Shown piece after piece: positions 8,617-18,246 of a stretch of DNA of 64,000 nt. The position numbers and the translations under genes are program-made. The stretch is from Tabrizicola fusiformis (GTDB lineage Bacteria; Pseudomonadota; Alphaproteobacteria; Rhodobacterales; Rhodobacteraceae). The notes under the pieces were generated by a model. The model made no database searches. It was not told the DNA's origin and saw only the letters and a program-made list of their open reading frames with translations. The stretch covers positions 124,001 to 188,000 of the forward strand of contig NZ_JABUHN010000009.1 of NCBI RefSeq assembly GCF_013328815.1. The letters run 5' to 3'. Position 1 is the stretch's first letter, and each line of letters starts with the position of its first letter.

Positions 8617-10349
8617 GCGGCGCCCTCCGCTGGCGGGCGCTGTCCGGGTGGCAGGATTTCCTCCATCACCGAAGCGACCGTGCGGAACAGCGGCGCCTGC
8701 GAGCGGGGAACCGGCCCCAGCACCTGCAACCGCCAGCCCCGTTGCAGCGCGATGCGGGCGGCATCCATGATCTGCCGGTTCAGGCGCATGTCGTCGATCG
8801 ACCACAGGCCCGCCCATTCACCGGGGTCGTCCGCCGCCTTCAGCCCGGCCCAGTCGATCACAAAGCGCCCCGGCTCAGCGGTGGCCAGCACCTCAAGCAG
8901 ATTGGCGCGGGTCAGCCGGGTGATACGCTGATCGGTGTCACCGGCCGCTGCGGGCGGGCCGATCCGCGCTTCATGCGGGGCGCCCAGCATGCCCTGCAAC
9001 CCCACCCGCGGCAGCGCGGCCAGATCAAAGCGCTGCGGCTGCGGTGCAGCATGGGCAGGCGTTTCGGCAGCGCCGGGCGCGAACATCTGGTGATTGCGGG
9101 CGCGCTCGGCCTCGGTCACGGCATCAAGATGGCGCGACAGGGGCAGGATGCGCCGCGCCCAACCAAGGTTGGGGTCGAGCGGCGCCATGCGCGCCGGATG
9201 CCCGCCGGTCAGGGCGGAATGCACCATATCGGCAAGCCCGGCAAGGTCGCCCTCGGCAAACAGGCTGGCGCCGATTTCGGCGGCAATCTCGGCCAGAGGC
9301 GGCAGGTCCGACATGAAGACCGGCAGACCATAGGCCGCCGCGGCATAGGGTTTGATCGGCGGCACCAATTCGGTGACGGGGGTGCGGCGGCGGGGCATCA
9401 CCATGGCGTCGCACAGCGTGTAATAGCTGGCCACCTCGCCCTCGGGCAGTTGTGGCAGGAAATGGATATGCCCACCAACCGACAGGCGCGCCGCCTGCGC
9501 CCGCAGCGCCGCTTCGGCCGGCCCCTGTGTGCCGGCGAGACCGCCGATCAGCCCCTTCGGCGCATCGGAGCCCAGGATCAGCGCATCGACATCCAGCGCT
9601 GCGCGCCCGGCCGCACCCCGCCGCAGCAACGCGATCAGCTCCACCAGATCGCCCACGCCTTCGTAATCCGACAGCGACCCGATGTAGCACAGCAGATATT
9701 GCGCCCGGCACCCCAGGCTCTCGCGCGTGACCTTGCGGTCGATCCGCCCCGGTTCCGGCACGCCATTGGGCACCAGATGCACCCGGCCCGCCGGAATGCC
9801 CCGGCGCAGCAATTCGTCCCGCATCAGGGCGTTAAGGGTGAAGACCGCCCGCGCCCCAAGGGCGGTTTCGGTTTCCTGCGCGCGCTCGGCCTCTTCGGCG
9901 GCGGGGTCGGCGCCCATCTGCCAGAAACCACGCTGTTCATAGAAGAACGCCGCGCCGACACGCCCGGCGGCCCGTCGCGCAGGTTCCGCCGTCTCCCAGT
10001 TCGAGGCGCCCAGCACCGCCGCCGGGCGAAAGACCTCAAACGCCTTGGTCAGGGCGTCGGCCATGGCGTGCAGGCGTTGGGTCGGACGGGCGCCGGGCAG
10101 CGGCGGCAGCGGCAGGCTGATATGACGCACCCCGTCGATGCTCTGGTCCAGGTCCACCGGCTGATCGGCAGGAAAATCCTCGATGTCCCAAGGCCGTCCG
10201 GGACGGGTGAAAACGATCACCTCATGGCCCGCCGCCGTCAGAGCGCTGGCCATGGCATGGGTGCGCGCTGCATAGCCGTTTGACGACCACGGCCGGGCAT
10301 GGCTGACCACATAGGCCAGCCGGCGCGGCAGGCGCCAGGCGCCGCTCAT
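8613..10349 (-). CDS. Glycosyltransferase family 4 protein with C-terminal extension
   Basis: A 578-residue protein. The N-terminal half has a Rossmann-like start RLAYVVSHARPWSSNGYAAR with a GYAARTHAMASAL segment typical of GT4 acceptor domains. The middle has a donor-binding region with NGVPEPGRIDRK, LLCYIGSLSDYEGVGDL and FLPQLPEGEVASYYTLCDAM, then MPRRRTPVTELVPPIKPYAAAAYG. Roughly the last 130 residues (from about 450) form an extra alpha/beta region of unknown role, longer than usual for GT4. The start at 10349 overlaps the stop of the small module protein by 4 bases. It belongs to the same minus-strand polysaccharide block as its neighbours. It acts in the cytoplasm on a lipid-linked or growing chain, by family analogy. 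Confidence 0.82.
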   Translation of the reverse strand: MSGAWRLPRRLAYVVSHARPWSSNGYAARTHAMASALTAAGHEVIVFTRPGRPWDIEDFPADQPVDLDQSIDGVRHISLPLPPLPGARPTQRLHAMADALTKAFEVFRPAAVLGASNWETAEPARRAAGRVGAAFFYEQRGFWQMGADPAAEEAERAQETETALGARAVFTLNALMRDELLRRGIPAGRVHLVPNGVPEPGRIDRKVTRESLGCRAQYLLCYIGSLSDYEGVGDLVELIALLRRGAAGRAALDVDALILGSDAPKGLIGGLAGTQGPAEAALRAQAARLSVGGHIHFLPQLPEGEVASYYTLCDAMVMPRRRTPVTELVPPIKPYAAAAYGLPVFMSDLPPLAEIAAEIGASLFAEGDLAGLADMVHSALTGGHPARMAPLDPNLGWARRILPLSRHLDAVTEAERARNHQMFAPGAAETPAHAAPQPQRFDLAALPRVGLQGMLGAPHEARIGPPAAAGDTDQRITRLTRANLLEVLATAEPGRFVIDWAGLKAADDPGEWAGLWSIDDMRLNRQIMDAARIALQRGWRLQVLGPVPRSQAPLFRTVASVMEEILPPGQRPPAEGAA

Positions 10350-10786
10350 ATCCGCGTCTCCGGCATCAGGGGATGGATCGAGCGCCGTTCCTCCCAGCCT
10401 GCCACCAGATAATGCACAAGGGGGTTGATCCCGGCGGCCTTCACATCGGGATAAAGCGCCAGATAATGCGCGGTGGAAAAGCCCGGCCCCGGATCACGCC
10501 CGTCCGCTGCGCCATGCAGCAGATAATGCAGCGCCGGATCGGCACCCGCAGCCGCGACATCGGGGTTTTGCGCCAGATACCATCCGGCATCGAACAGCCC
10601 GCAATCGCGCAACGCCCGCACCTGCCAGCGCCGCCCCAGCCGCGGCAAGAGCCGCATGATCCCGCGATAAAGCGCATTGGCCCGGCGCGGACGCACAAAG
10701 GGCTGCGGCGCCTGCCCGCGCAGCCGATGCGCGGCCTGTTCCTGCGTTTTCAGGGTGATGAACAACGCCTCGGTCCGGCGCTGCAT
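10346..10786 (-). CDS. Stand-alone protein with two copies of a WYL/HYL-type module found in polysaccharide-cluster glycosyltransferases
   Basis: A 146-residue protein without signal peptide or membrane segment. Residues 1-60 are basic and helical in look. Residues 64-135 hold two tandem copies of a module: LFDAGWYLAQNPDVAAAG then HYLLHGAADGRDPGP, and HYLALYPDVKAAGINPL then HYLVAGWEERR. The same module sits at the N-terminus of the proteins at 11062 and 12501 and the C-terminus of the one at 22531. It is the first gene of the minus-strand block and overlaps the next by 4 bases. The start is uncertain: the ATG at 10786 has GGAG immediately adjacent, and an in-frame TTG at 10858 would extend the protein to 170 residues. 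I know of no demonstrated function for this module. Confidence 0.65.
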   Translation of the reverse strand: MQRRTEALFITLKTQEQAAHRLRGQAPQPFVRPRRANALYRGIMRLLPRLGRRWQVRALRDCGLFDAGWYLAQNPDVAAAGADPALHYLLHGAADGRDPGPGFSTAHYLALYPDVKAAGINPLVHYLVAGWEERRSIHPLMPETRI

Positions 10787-11061
10787 CTCCAGAACCCGGG
10801 GGGGGATACCATCCGCCAGAGGGTCGCGGCTGCGCGAAGACAGATCAGAACTTGGCAAGCGGGTTCCCGGCTGGTGTATCACAAAAAGGGATTGGATCGG
10901 GCTGGTATCTGGCGGTAAATGGCCTTGATCCGGTCCAAAGTAAAGGGACTTTGCGCCCCCGTGGCGGCCCCTTGCCCAGCCGGAACGGACCGCCGCCCTG
11001 CAATGGAACCCCCCGCCATGCCCCCAGATCAGCCCGGTTTCCGCCTTGTCGCCGGTGCGGC
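10787..11061. promoter_or_regulatory. Divergent intergenic region between two polysaccharide transcription units
   Basis: These 275 bases separate the minus-strand block starting at 10786 from the plus-strand operon starting at 11062. Two small inverted repeats are visible: CTTGGCAAG at 10851-10859, and CAAAGT/ACTTTG spanning 10936-10953. Either could be an operator. No clear sigma-70 promoter was recognised. Confidence 0.4.
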
Positions 11062-12504
11062 ATGACGCGGAGCAAGGGTCTGATCCGGCATCTGATGGCG
11101 GCGCTGCCCCCCCGGCGCTGGCGGCTGCCGGCCGGTTTCGACGCAGCAGGCTACCGCAGGACATCGCCCGATCTTGCCCCCCTGTCCGATCTGCGGCTGA
11201 TGCTGCATTTCCTGCGTCACGGGCGGCGCGAGGGGCGGTTGCCCTGCGCCTTGCGGGCCGCCCGGCTTGAGGCAGAGGTCTGGGCCGGGCAGGACGCCGC
11301 CCGCGCCGCCCTTGCCCAGCCCATGACGGGGGATGAGGCGCTCTGGGCGCGGGTGGCTCTGGCCCGGCTGGCCGGGGCAGCGGGCGACTGGCCGCAGGTG
11401 GCGGCGCTGCTGGCGGGACAGGCGCAGGCTTTGGCCGACCGTCTGGGCCTTGCGGCGCCCTTCTGGCTGATGGCCGAGGCGGCGCTGCATCTGGGCGACA
11501 GGGACGGCGCGGCGCAGGCGCTGCGGTGGGGCGCAACCCTTGCCCGCCGCGACCCCGCCGCGCCCTTGCTGCGCGCCGCCTTGGCCGGTTGGCAGGATGG
11601 GGCGGGGTGGCATTCGGCACTGCAACCGCTTTACCATGCCACTGGGCTGGCCGCACCGGAGCTGCGCCCTGCCCTGCCCGGGGTCACGCCGTTTGACAGG
11701 CTGACCACGCCCGGCGGCCCGGCAATCCACGAAGGCCCGCTGGTCAGCGTGATCTTGCCCGCGCGCAACGCCGGGGCGACGATCGACACCGCGCTGGCCG
11801 GGCTGGTGGCGCAAAGCTGGCAGATGCTTGAGGTCTTGGTGATCGACAACGGATCGACCGACGACACTGCCCGCCGCGCGGCGGGCTGGGCCATGCGGGA
11901 GCCGCGTATCCGCCTTCTGGACGGCAGGCAGGCCCGCGGCGCCTATGAGGCGCGCAATCTGGGGCTGGCAGCGGCCAGCGGAGAGGTGATCGCGCTGCAT
12001 GACGCCGATGACTGGTCACACCCCGACCGGATCGCGCGACAGATGCAGGCGATGGCCGCCGCCCCCGCCAGCCTGTCGCATTGGGCAAGGATGAGTGCGG
12101 GGCTGATCCCCGGCTGCTGGCGCCCCGATCTGCCGGTGGTGCATCCGAACCTGTCGTCGCTGATGATCCGGCGCGCGGTGGTGGCACGGATCGGCGCGTG
12201 GGACCGGGTGCGCGCGGGGGCGGACAGCGAATTCATCGCGCGGCTGCGGCAGGTCTTTGGTGCAGGCGCGGTCGCAGAGGTGATGCCCGGGGTGCCGCTT
12301 GCCTTCGGACGGCAGCGCGCAGGTTCCCTCAGCCGCGACGGGGCGACGGGGCTATTGGGTGCAGGCGCTGCGGCGCGGGCGGACTATCTGGCGGCGGCGG
12401 CAGAATGGCACCGTCAGGCCGGGCAACCCTGCCTGCCGCCATATGGCCCCCGTCCGTTTGCCGCCCCCGCCGCCCTCATCCCCGATGCAGAGGGCACGCC
12501 ATGA
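11062..12504 (+). CDS. Glycosyltransferase family 2 protein with N-terminal module and helical region
   Basis: A 480-residue protein. Residues about 25-60 carry a degenerate copy of the cluster's module (GFDAAGYRRTSPDL then LHFLRHGRREGR). Residues 65-220 are an alanine-rich helical region resembling TPR-like packing. The GT-A catalytic domain begins at about 227 with VSVILPARNAGATI, has VIDNGSTDDTA near 260, and a DXD-type metal site HDADDW at 313-318. The ATG at 11062 is preferred: the open frame extends back to 10852 but that stretch does not look coding and covers the divergent intergenic region. Its Shine-Dalgarno sequence is weak. It is the first gene of a long plus-strand operon and its stop overlaps the next start as ATGA. 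Confidence 0.8.
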   Translation: MTRSKGLIRHLMAALPPRRWRLPAGFDAAGYRRTSPDLAPLSDLRLMLHFLRHGRREGRLPCALRAARLEAEVWAGQDAARAALAQPMTGDEALWARVALARLAGAAGDWPQVAALLAGQAQALADRLGLAAPFWLMAEAALHLGDRDGAAQALRWGATLARRDPAAPLLRAALAGWQDGAGWHSALQPLYHATGLAAPELRPALPGVTPFDRLTTPGGPAIHEGPLVSVILPARNAGATIDTALAGLVAQSWQMLEVLVIDNGSTDDTARRAAGWAMREPRIRLLDGRQARGAYEARNLGLAAASGEVIALHDADDWSHPDRIARQMQAMAAAPASLSHWARMSAGLIPGCWRPDLPVVHPNLSSLMIRRAVVARIGAWDRVRAGADSEFIARLRQVFGAGAVAEVMPGVPLAFGRQRAGSLSRDGATGLLGAGAAARADYLAAAAEWHRQAGQPCLPPYGPRPFAAPAALIPDAEGTP

Positions 12505-13940
12505 CGATCACCGGGCGCCTGCGGGCCTTGCTTGCGCGCCCGGCGCTGCGGCGGACGGCGCTGTTCGATGCCGAATGGTATCTGGCCAGCTATCCCGACC
12601 TTTGCCCGCCCGGCAAACCACCCGCCGACCCGGCGCTGCATTATCTGGCCCATGGCGCGACAGAGGGGCGCGACCCGGGGCCCCTGTTCTCGACCAGCGG
12701 TTATCGGTTGCAGGGCGGTCCGGCACGGGGCAATCCGCTTTTGAACCACCTGAGCGGGGCGGGCGGGCAGGCGCTGCCGGTCTTTGCCGGAACCGGCGGC
12801 GCCGCCCCGCCGGGCGCCCCGGTGGTTCTGTTCTTCGGCCATCAGGCACAGGGCCAGCAATTCGGCGCCGAGCGCAGCCTGCTGACGATGCTAGAGCGTG
12901 CGGGCCGCGCCGGGCTGGCCGTCGAACTGGTGCTGCCGCATTGCCAGAGCGCCGATTACCTGAACGCCTGCCGGGCGCGGGCGCGGGCGGTGCATCTCTT
13001 GCCCTATCCGTGGCGCCGGGCCGGGGTGCCGCCGCATCCCGCCACCCTTGCCGCGATGGAGGCGCTGATCCGCCGCAGCGGCGCGGTGGAGGTGCATCAG
13101 AACACCGCGGTTCTTGACGCGCCGCTGGTCGCAGCGCGGGCGGCGGGGGTGGCATCGGTCGTGCATCTGCGTGAATTGCCTGCCGAGGACGAGGCACTTT
13201 GCGCCCGGCTGGGCCTGCCGGCCGAGGCGCTGCGGCACGCCCTGCTGACACAGGCCGACCGTTTCGTCGCCAATTCCGAAGCCGTGGCGCGCTGGCTGGA
13301 CCCGGCCGGGCAGATGCCGCAGGGGCGAATGGTGATCCTGCCCAATGTGGTGGACTCGGGCCTGTCGGCCCTGCCCTTTGCCCCGGCCGACCCGCCCCGG
13401 GTGGCGCTGATCAGTTCGAACACTGCAAAGAAGGGCATCGCGGATATGGTCGCCACCGCCCGCGCCTTTGCCGCACTGGGCGGGCGGGCCGAGTTCCGCT
13501 TCATCGGGCCGGCAAGCGCCGATCTGGCGGCCCTTGGCCCGCTGCCGTCCAATCTGCGGCATTGGGGCTATGCCGCAACCCCGGTGGCGGCGCTGGCCGA
13601 GGCGGATGTCGTCCTTTGCCTGTCGCATTTCGCCGAAAGCTTTGGCCGCAGCGTGCTTGAGGCGATGGCGGCGGGGCGCCCGGTGGTTACTTATGACCGG
13701 GGCACCCCCCCGGCGCTGCTGGCCGGGTCGGGGGCCGGGCTGGTGGTGCCTGCCGACGATCCGGCGGCGGTGGCGCAGGCGCTGGGGACGCTGCTGTCAG
13801 ACCCCGCGGCATTGCGGGCCGCTTCACAAGCCGGGCGGGTCCGGGCTGCGGTTCTGGCCGAAGCCGCCGCTGCGGTTCCCGATGCGCTGATCTTTGCCCA
13901 AGCTTTGGGCAATGCCCATAACTTGGGCGGGAAATCCTGA
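12501..13940 (+). CDS. Glycosyltransferase family 4 protein with N-terminal WYL/HYL module
   Basis: A 479-residue protein. The module occupies residues 21-85 ([14 protein letters not shown], then [18 protein letters not shown], then a partial second copy ending NPLLNHL). The glycosyltransferase part starts near residue 108 with [19 protein letters not shown]. It includes [13 protein letters not shown], the donor-side [15 protein letters not shown] and the conserved C-terminal motif [19 protein letters not shown] with the catalytic-region glutamate. The ATG at 12501 overlaps the previous stop by 4 bases. The 3' end of the gene carries a perfect 8-base inverted repeat annotated at 13894. Sugar specificity is not readable. 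Confidence 0.85.
   Translation: MTITGRLRALLARPALRRTALFDAEWYLASYPDLCPPGKPPADPALHYLAHGATEGRDPGPLFSTSGYRLQGGPARGNPLLNHLSGAGGQALPVFAGTGGAAPPGAPVVLFFGHQAQGQQFGAERSLLTMLERAGRAGLAVELVLPHCQSADYLNACRARARAVHLLPYPWRRAGVPPHPATLAAMEALIRRSGAVEVHQNTAVLDAPLVAARAAGVASVVHLRELPAEDEALCARLGLPAEALRHALLTQADRFVANSEAVARWLDPAGQMPQGRMVILPNVVDSGLSALPFAPADPPRVALISSNTAKKGIADMVATARAFAALGGRAEFRFIGPASADLAALGPLPSNLRHWGYAATPVAALAEADVVLCLSHFAESFGRSVLEAMAAGRPVVTYDRGTPPALLAGSGAGLVVPADDPAAVAQALGTLLSDPAALRAASQAGRVRAAVLAEAAAAVPDALIFAQALGNAHNLGGKS
13894..13928. promoter_or_regulatory. Paired inverted repeats upstream of wecB
   Basis: TTGCCCAA-GCT-TTGGGCAA (13894-13912) is a perfect 8-base inverted repeat with a 3-base spacer. It is followed at once by GCCCA-TAACT-TGGGC (13914-13928). 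Both share the core TTGGGC, which also recurs twice before the export lipoprotein gene. The sites overlap the last codons of the glycosyltransferase gene about 100 bases before wecB. A repressor operator is possible but unproven; coincidence within coding sequence is the alternative. Confidence 0.35.
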
Positions 13941-14031
13941 CCTGCCACCCAAAGCGGCAGCCTGTCGGGTTGCAATTCCGCAGCGGACGGGTATTCAGAG
14001 GCCGCATTTCATCACGGGGCAGGTTCATAGG

Positions 14032-15159
14032 GTGAAAATCCTGATCGTTTTCGGAACCCGGCCCGAAGCCATCAAGATGGCGCCCGTCGTCAAACGCCTG
14101 ACATCCACGCCCGGCCTGCAAGTGCAGGTCTGCGTTACGGGCCAGCACCGCCAGATGCTGGATCAGGTGTTGGACCTGTTCGGCATCGTGCCCGACATCG
14201 ACCTGAACATCATGCGCCCCGGTCAGGATCTGACCGACATCACCGCCGCCGTGCTGACCGCGCTGCGCGATGTGCTGGCGGCGGGCAAATATGACCGGCT
14301 GCTGGTGCATGGCGACACCACCACAACGATGGCCGCCACGCTGGCCGCCTTTTATGCCCGGGTGCCGGTGGCGCATGTCGAGGCGGGCCTGCGCACCGGC
14401 AACCTTGCCGCCCCCTGGCCCGAAGAGATGAACCGCGCCGTGGTGGGCCGCATCGCCGATCTGCATTTCGCCCCGACCGAAACGGCCCGCTCCAGCCTTC
14501 TGGCCGAGAATGTCGCGGCAGACAGCATCCATGTCACCGGCAACACCGTGATCGACGCCCTGCAAGAGGTGGTGGCCCGGCTTGAGGCCGACCCGGCCTT
14601 GGGCAGCGGCATCGCGGCGAGTTTTCCCTTTCTCGACCCGACACGGCGGATGATTCTGGTCACCGGCCACCGGCGCGAGAATTTCGGCGCCGGGTTCGAG
14701 CAGATTTGCCACGCGCTGAAGCAGATCGCGGCGGCGCGCGATGTGCAGGTGGTCTATCCGGTCCACCTCAACCCCAATGTGCAGGAACCCGTGCGGCGGA
14801 TTCTGGGCGATGCCCCTTCGGTCCATCTGATCGCGCCGCAGGACTACCTGCCCTTCGTCTGGCTGATGAACCGGGCGCATCTGATCATCACCGATTCCGG
14901 CGGAGTGCAGGAAGAGGCGCCGGCGCTGGGTAAACCCGTGCTGGTGCTGCGCGACACGACCGAACGGCCCGAGGCGCTGGCGGCGGGCACCGTGCGGCTG
15001 GTGGGCACCGATGCCACCCGGATCGAGGCCGAGGCGCTGCAGCTTCTGGACAGCCCTGCAGCCTATGCCGCAATGGCCCGCGCCCTTAACCCATATGGCG
15101 ACGGGCGGGCGGCAGAGCGGATTGCCGCCGTGCTGGCCCCCGTTCTGGCGCCCGGCTGA
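14032..15159 (+). CDS. wecB: UDP-N-acetylglucosamine 2-epimerase (non-hydrolysing)
   Basis: A 375-residue cytoplasmic enzyme that interconverts UDP-GlcNAc and UDP-ManNAc. The family hallmarks are all present: [14 protein letters not shown] at the N-terminus, [33 protein letters not shown] and [15 protein letters not shown] near the C-terminus. The length matches the family (about 370). The GTG at 14032 gives the canonical [12 protein letters not shown] start and has a GGGGCAGG stretch upstream. An in-frame ATG at 13894 would add 46 residues that overlap the previous gene and do not fit the family. With wecC immediately downstream, it commits UDP-GlcNAc to ManNAc/ManNAcA for the polysaccharide. 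Confidence 0.95.
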   Translation: MKILIVFGTRPEAIKMAPVVKRLTSTPGLQVQVCVTGQHRQMLDQVLDLFGIVPDIDLNIMRPGQDLTDITAAVLTALRDVLAAGKYDRLLVHGDTTTTMAATLAAFYARVPVAHVEAGLRTGNLAAPWPEEMNRAVVGRIADLHFAPTETARSSLLAENVAADSIHVTGNTVIDALQEVVARLEADPALGSGIAASFPFLDPTRRMILVTGHRRENFGAGFEQICHALKQIAAARDVQVVYPVHLNPNVQEPVRRILGDAPSVHLIAPQDYLPFVWLMNRAHLIITDSGGVQEEAPALGKPVLVLRDTTERPEALAAGTVRLVGTDATRIEAEALQLLDSPAAYAAMARALNPYGDGRAAERIAAVLAPVLAPG

Positions 15160-15171
15160 GTGGAGGAACAA

Positions 15172-16431
15172 GTGCCCATTTTCAAAACGATTTCTGTTAT
15201 CGGCCTTGGCTATATCGGCCTGCCCACCGCCGCGCTGTTCGCGGCGCGGGGGGTGAATGTGATCGGGGTCGATGTCTCGCCCCGGGTGGTCGAGACGATC
15301 AATGCCGGCCGAATCCACATCGTCGAGCCGGAACTGGCCGGCATCGTCCATCTGGCGGTGACGGCGCAGAAACTGCGCGCAACGCGGGTGCCCGAACCCG
15401 CCGATGCCTTTATCATCGCGGTGCCGACCCCCTTCACCGAGGGTCATGCCCCCGACCTCAGCTTCATCCGCGCCGCCTGCGAGAATGTGGCGCCGGTGCT
15501 GGCGCCCGGCAATCTGGTGATCCTTGAAAGCACCTCTCCCGTGGGGGCCACCGAACAGATGGCGGCATGGCTGGCCGAATTGCGCCCCGACCTCAGCTTT
15601 CCGCAAGACGCGGGCGAAGCGGCCGATGTGCAAGTCGCCCATTGCCCCGAGCGGGTGCTGCCGGGGCAGGTGGTGCGCGAACTGGTCGAGAATGACCGCA
15701 TCATCGGCGGCATGACCCGCCGTGCCAGCAACATGTCGGTGGCGCTTTACAAGATCGTGGTGCGCGGCGACTGCGTGGTGACCGATGCCCGCACCGCCGA
15801 AATGTGCAAGCTGACCGAGAATTCCTCGCGCGATGTGCAGATCGCCTTTGCCAATGAATTGTCGATGATCTGCGACCGGCTGGGCATCGACGTGTGGGAG
15901 CTGATCCGGCTGGCCAACCGGCACCCGCGGGTGAACATCCTGCAACCCGGCGCCGGGGTGGGCGGGCATTGCATTGCGGTGGACCCTTGGTTCATCGTCG
16001 CCTCGGCCCCGCAGGACGCGCAACTGATCCGCGCCGCCCGGCTGCGCAACGATTCCAAGCCGGGCTGGGTGCTGGACAAAGGCAAGGCCGCCCTGTTCGA
16101 CGCGCTTGCGGCCGCGCCGGGCCGCAGCCTGTCGGATATGACGGTCGCCTGTCTGGGGTTGGCCTTCAAACCCAACATCGACGACCTGCGCGAAAGCCCG
16201 GCGCTGGAGATCACCCGCAGCTTTGGCGCATTGGGCTGTCAGGTGCTGGCGGTCGAACCGCATGTGACCGAACTGCCCCCCGAACTGGAGGGGCTGCCGG
16301 TGCGGCTGGCCGATCTGGAGGCGGCACTGGCAGCGGATGTGATCTGCGTGCTGGTCCGGCATGATGCCTTTGCCGGGCTGCGCGCCCGCCTGCCCGCCGG
16401 GGCGCGGCTGATCGACGTGGTGGGTCTGTGA
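15172..16431 (+). CDS. wecC: UDP-N-acetyl-D-mannosamine dehydrogenase
   Basis: A 419-residue NAD-dependent enzyme that oxidises UDP-ManNAc to UDP-ManNAcA. The N-terminal Rossmann motif is VIGLGYIGLPTAALFA. ESTSPVGATEQ and HCPERVLPG follow. The catalytic cysteine lies in GVGGHCIAVDPWF, a WecC-type signature that separates it from UDP-glucose dehydrogenase. The C-terminal domain carries GLAFKPNIDDLRESPA. The GTG at 15172 is preferred because GGAGGA lies 4-5 bases upstream. The alternative GTG at 15160 directly abuts the wecB stop. It forms a tight pair with wecB and supplies a uronic-acid-type, acidic sugar. Confidence 0.95.
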   Translation: MPIFKTISVIGLGYIGLPTAALFAARGVNVIGVDVSPRVVETINAGRIHIVEPELAGIVHLAVTAQKLRATRVPEPADAFIIAVPTPFTEGHAPDLSFIRAACENVAPVLAPGNLVILESTSPVGATEQMAAWLAELRPDLSFPQDAGEAADVQVAHCPERVLPGQVVRELVENDRIIGGMTRRASNMSVALYKIVVRGDCVVTDARTAEMCKLTENSSRDVQIAFANELSMICDRLGIDVWELIRLANRHPRVNILQPGAGVGGHCIAVDPWFIVASAPQDAQLIRAARLRNDSKPGWVLDKGKAALFDALAAAPGRSLSDMTVACLGLAFKPNIDDLRESPALEITRSFGALGCQVLAVEPHVTELPPELEGLPVRLADLEAALAADVICVLVRHDAFAGLRARLPAGARLIDVVGL

Positions 16432-16629
16432 ACTGCCCGGCCCGCCAGCGTGAAAATGCCTGCTCCTTTGGCGCCCGGAGCGTCAGAATGCTGCAATGCG
16501 GCAGAAATTTCGCCAAGGGGCCGCGCGGCGGTCGCCAAGGCGCGCGGCTTGCCATAAAATCCTTCCAATTTCATATTAACCGCCAAGCCTGCCGGCCTCT
16601 GGCGGATCAGCAGAACACGGGAGTTGCCT

Positions 16630-17193
16630 TTGCAGATTGACGAAACCGCCCTTCCCGGGGTGCTTATCCTGACGCCGCGGCGCTTTGCCGATGACCGCGG
16701 CTTCTTCTCCGAGGTCTGGAACCGCGAATCGCTGCGCAAGCTGGGCATCGACATCGACTTCGTTCAGGACAACCATTCCCTCAGCCGCCCGGTCGGCACG
16801 GTGCGCGGCCTGCATTACCAGTCCCCCCCCCATGCGCAGGACAAGCTGGTGCGCTGCGGCGCGGGCGTGGTCTTTGACGTGGCGGTGGATGCGCGGGTCG
16901 GCTCGCCCACCTATGGCAAATGGGTAGGGGTCGAGCTTTCGGCGGAAAACGGGCGGCAATTGCTGATCCCCAAAGGGTTCCTGCACGGCTTCGTGACGCG
17001 GGCGCCCAATTCCGAGCTGCTTTACAAATGCTCGGACGTTTATGCGCCCGATTGTGACGGCGCGGTGCATTTCGCCGACCCCGATCTGGGCATCGACTGG
17101 GGCATTGCGGCGGATCAGGCGGTTCTGTCGCCCAAGGATGCGGCGGCGCCCCGCTTTGCCGACTTCCGCTCTCCGTTCAAGTTCGGGGGATAA
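16630..17193 (+). CDS. rmlC: dTDP-4-dehydrorhamnose 3,5-epimerase
   Basis: A 187-residue cupin-fold epimerase, the third step of dTDP-L-rhamnose synthesis. The catalytic-base region GTVRGLHYQ, the DNHSLS strand, and the LIPKGFLHGFVT and ELLYKCSDVYAP segments are all conserved. The start is taken as TTG at 16630, with GGGAG six bases upstream; an in-frame TTG at 16624 directly abuts that site. It is preceded by 198 bases without a gene after wecC, which may carry a promoter for the rhamnose genes. It is followed after 3 bases by rmlB. All four rml genes are contiguous in the order C, B, D, A. Confidence 0.95.
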   Translation: MQIDETALPGVLILTPRRFADDRGFFSEVWNRESLRKLGIDIDFVQDNHSLSRPVGTVRGLHYQSPPHAQDKLVRCGAGVVFDVAVDARVGSPTYGKWVGVELSAENGRQLLIPKGFLHGFVTRAPNSELLYKCSDVYAPDCDGAVHFADPDLGIDWGIAADQAVLSPKDAAAPRFADFRSPFKFGG

Positions 17194-17196
17194 GCC

Positions 17197-18246
17197 GTGA
17201 AAATCCTGATTACGGGCGGTGCTGGGTTCATCGGGTCTGCCGTCGTGCGCCGTGCGATCCGCGACGGGCATTCGGTGGTGAATGTCGATGCGCTGACCTA
17301 TGCCGCCTGCCTTGAGAATGTCGCCTCGGTGGCGGACTCCCCCGGCTATGCCTTTGAGCAGGCCGATATCCGCGACCGCGCCGCGCTGGACCGCATCTTT
17401 GCCGCCCATGACCCCGACGCGGTGATGCATCTGGCCGCCGAAAGCCATGTGGATCGTTCAATCGACGGGCCGGGCACCTTCATTGAGACCAACATCACCG
17501 GCACGTTCAACATGCTTGAGGCCGCCCGCGCGCATTGGACGCGCAAGGGCAAGCCGGCCGGGTTCCGTTTTCACCACATCTCGACCGATGAGGTGTTCGG
17601 CTCGCTGCCCGCCGATCCTGCGGTGCGCTTCACCGAAGACACGCCCTATGACCCGCGCAGCCCCTATTCGGCCTCCAAGGCCGCGTCCGACCATCTGGTG
17701 CGCGCCTGGCACGAAACCTATGGGCTGCCGGTGGTGCTGACCAATTGTTCCAACAATTACGGCCCCTTCCACTTCCCCGAAAAGCTGGTTCCGGTGATCA
17801 TCCTGAACGCGCTGGCGGGCAAGCCGCTGCCGATCTATGGCAACGGCGCGAATATCCGCGACTGGCTTTATGTCGAGGATCACGCCGAGGCGCTGCTTGT
17901 GGTGCTGCAAAAGGGCAAGCTGGGCCGCAGCTACAACATCGGTGGCGAGAATGAGCGGACCAATCTTGAGCTGGTGCGCACGCTCTGCACGATTCTGGAC
18001 GAGAAACGGCCGCTGAACACCGGCTCCTATGCCGATCAGATCACCTTTGTCGCCGACCGCCCCGGCCATGATGCGCGCTATGCCATCGACCCGGGCCGTA
18101 TCCGCGCCGAACTGGGCTGGCGCCCCTCGGTCACGGTCGAAGAGGGGCTGGCCCTGACGGTGCAATGGTATCTCGACAATGCCGACTGGTGGCAGCCGCT
18201 GCTGGCACGGACCGGCGTGGGCGAACGGCTGGGGGTCAAGGCATGA
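17197..18246 (+). CDS. rmlB: dTDP-glucose 4,6-dehydratase
   Basis: A 349-residue extended short-chain dehydrogenase that converts dTDP-glucose to dTDP-4-keto-6-deoxyglucose. It shows the NAD-binding [12 protein letters not shown] motif, [15 protein letters not shown], the STDEVFG catalytic loop with Asp-Glu, and the [12 protein letters not shown] tyrosine/lysine pair. Length matches RmlB. The GTG start at 17197 follows GGGGGATAAGCC, a good ribosome-binding site. The stop overlaps the rmlD start by four bases, so the two are probably translationally coupled. Confidence 0.96.
   Translation: MKILITGGAGFIGSAVVRRAIRDGHSVVNVDALTYAACLENVASVADSPGYAFEQADIRDRAALDRIFAAHDPDAVMHLAAESHVDRSIDGPGTFIETNITGTFNMLEAARAHWTRKGKPAGFRFHHISTDEVFGSLPADPAVRFTEDTPYDPRSPYSASKAASDHLVRAWHETYGLPVVLTNCSNNYGPFHFPEKLVPVIILNALAGKPLPIYGNGANIRDWLYVEDHAEALLVVLQKGKLGRSYNIGGENERTNLELVRTLCTILDEKRPLNTGSYADQITFVADRPGHDARYAIDPGRIRAELGWRPSVTVEEGLALTVQWYLDNADWWQPLLARTGVGERLGVKA

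Noticed and set aside
6364-10283. Long plus-strand open frames (855 and 513 codons) opposite the glycosyltransferase genes
   Set aside because: The arginine/histidine/glycine/proline-rich text with no motifs is antisense to well-supported glycosyltransferases; it is an effect of high GC content.
13687-16362. An 891-codon minus-strand open frame opposite wecB and wecC
   Set aside because: Antisense shadow; both plus-strand genes have complete family motifs.
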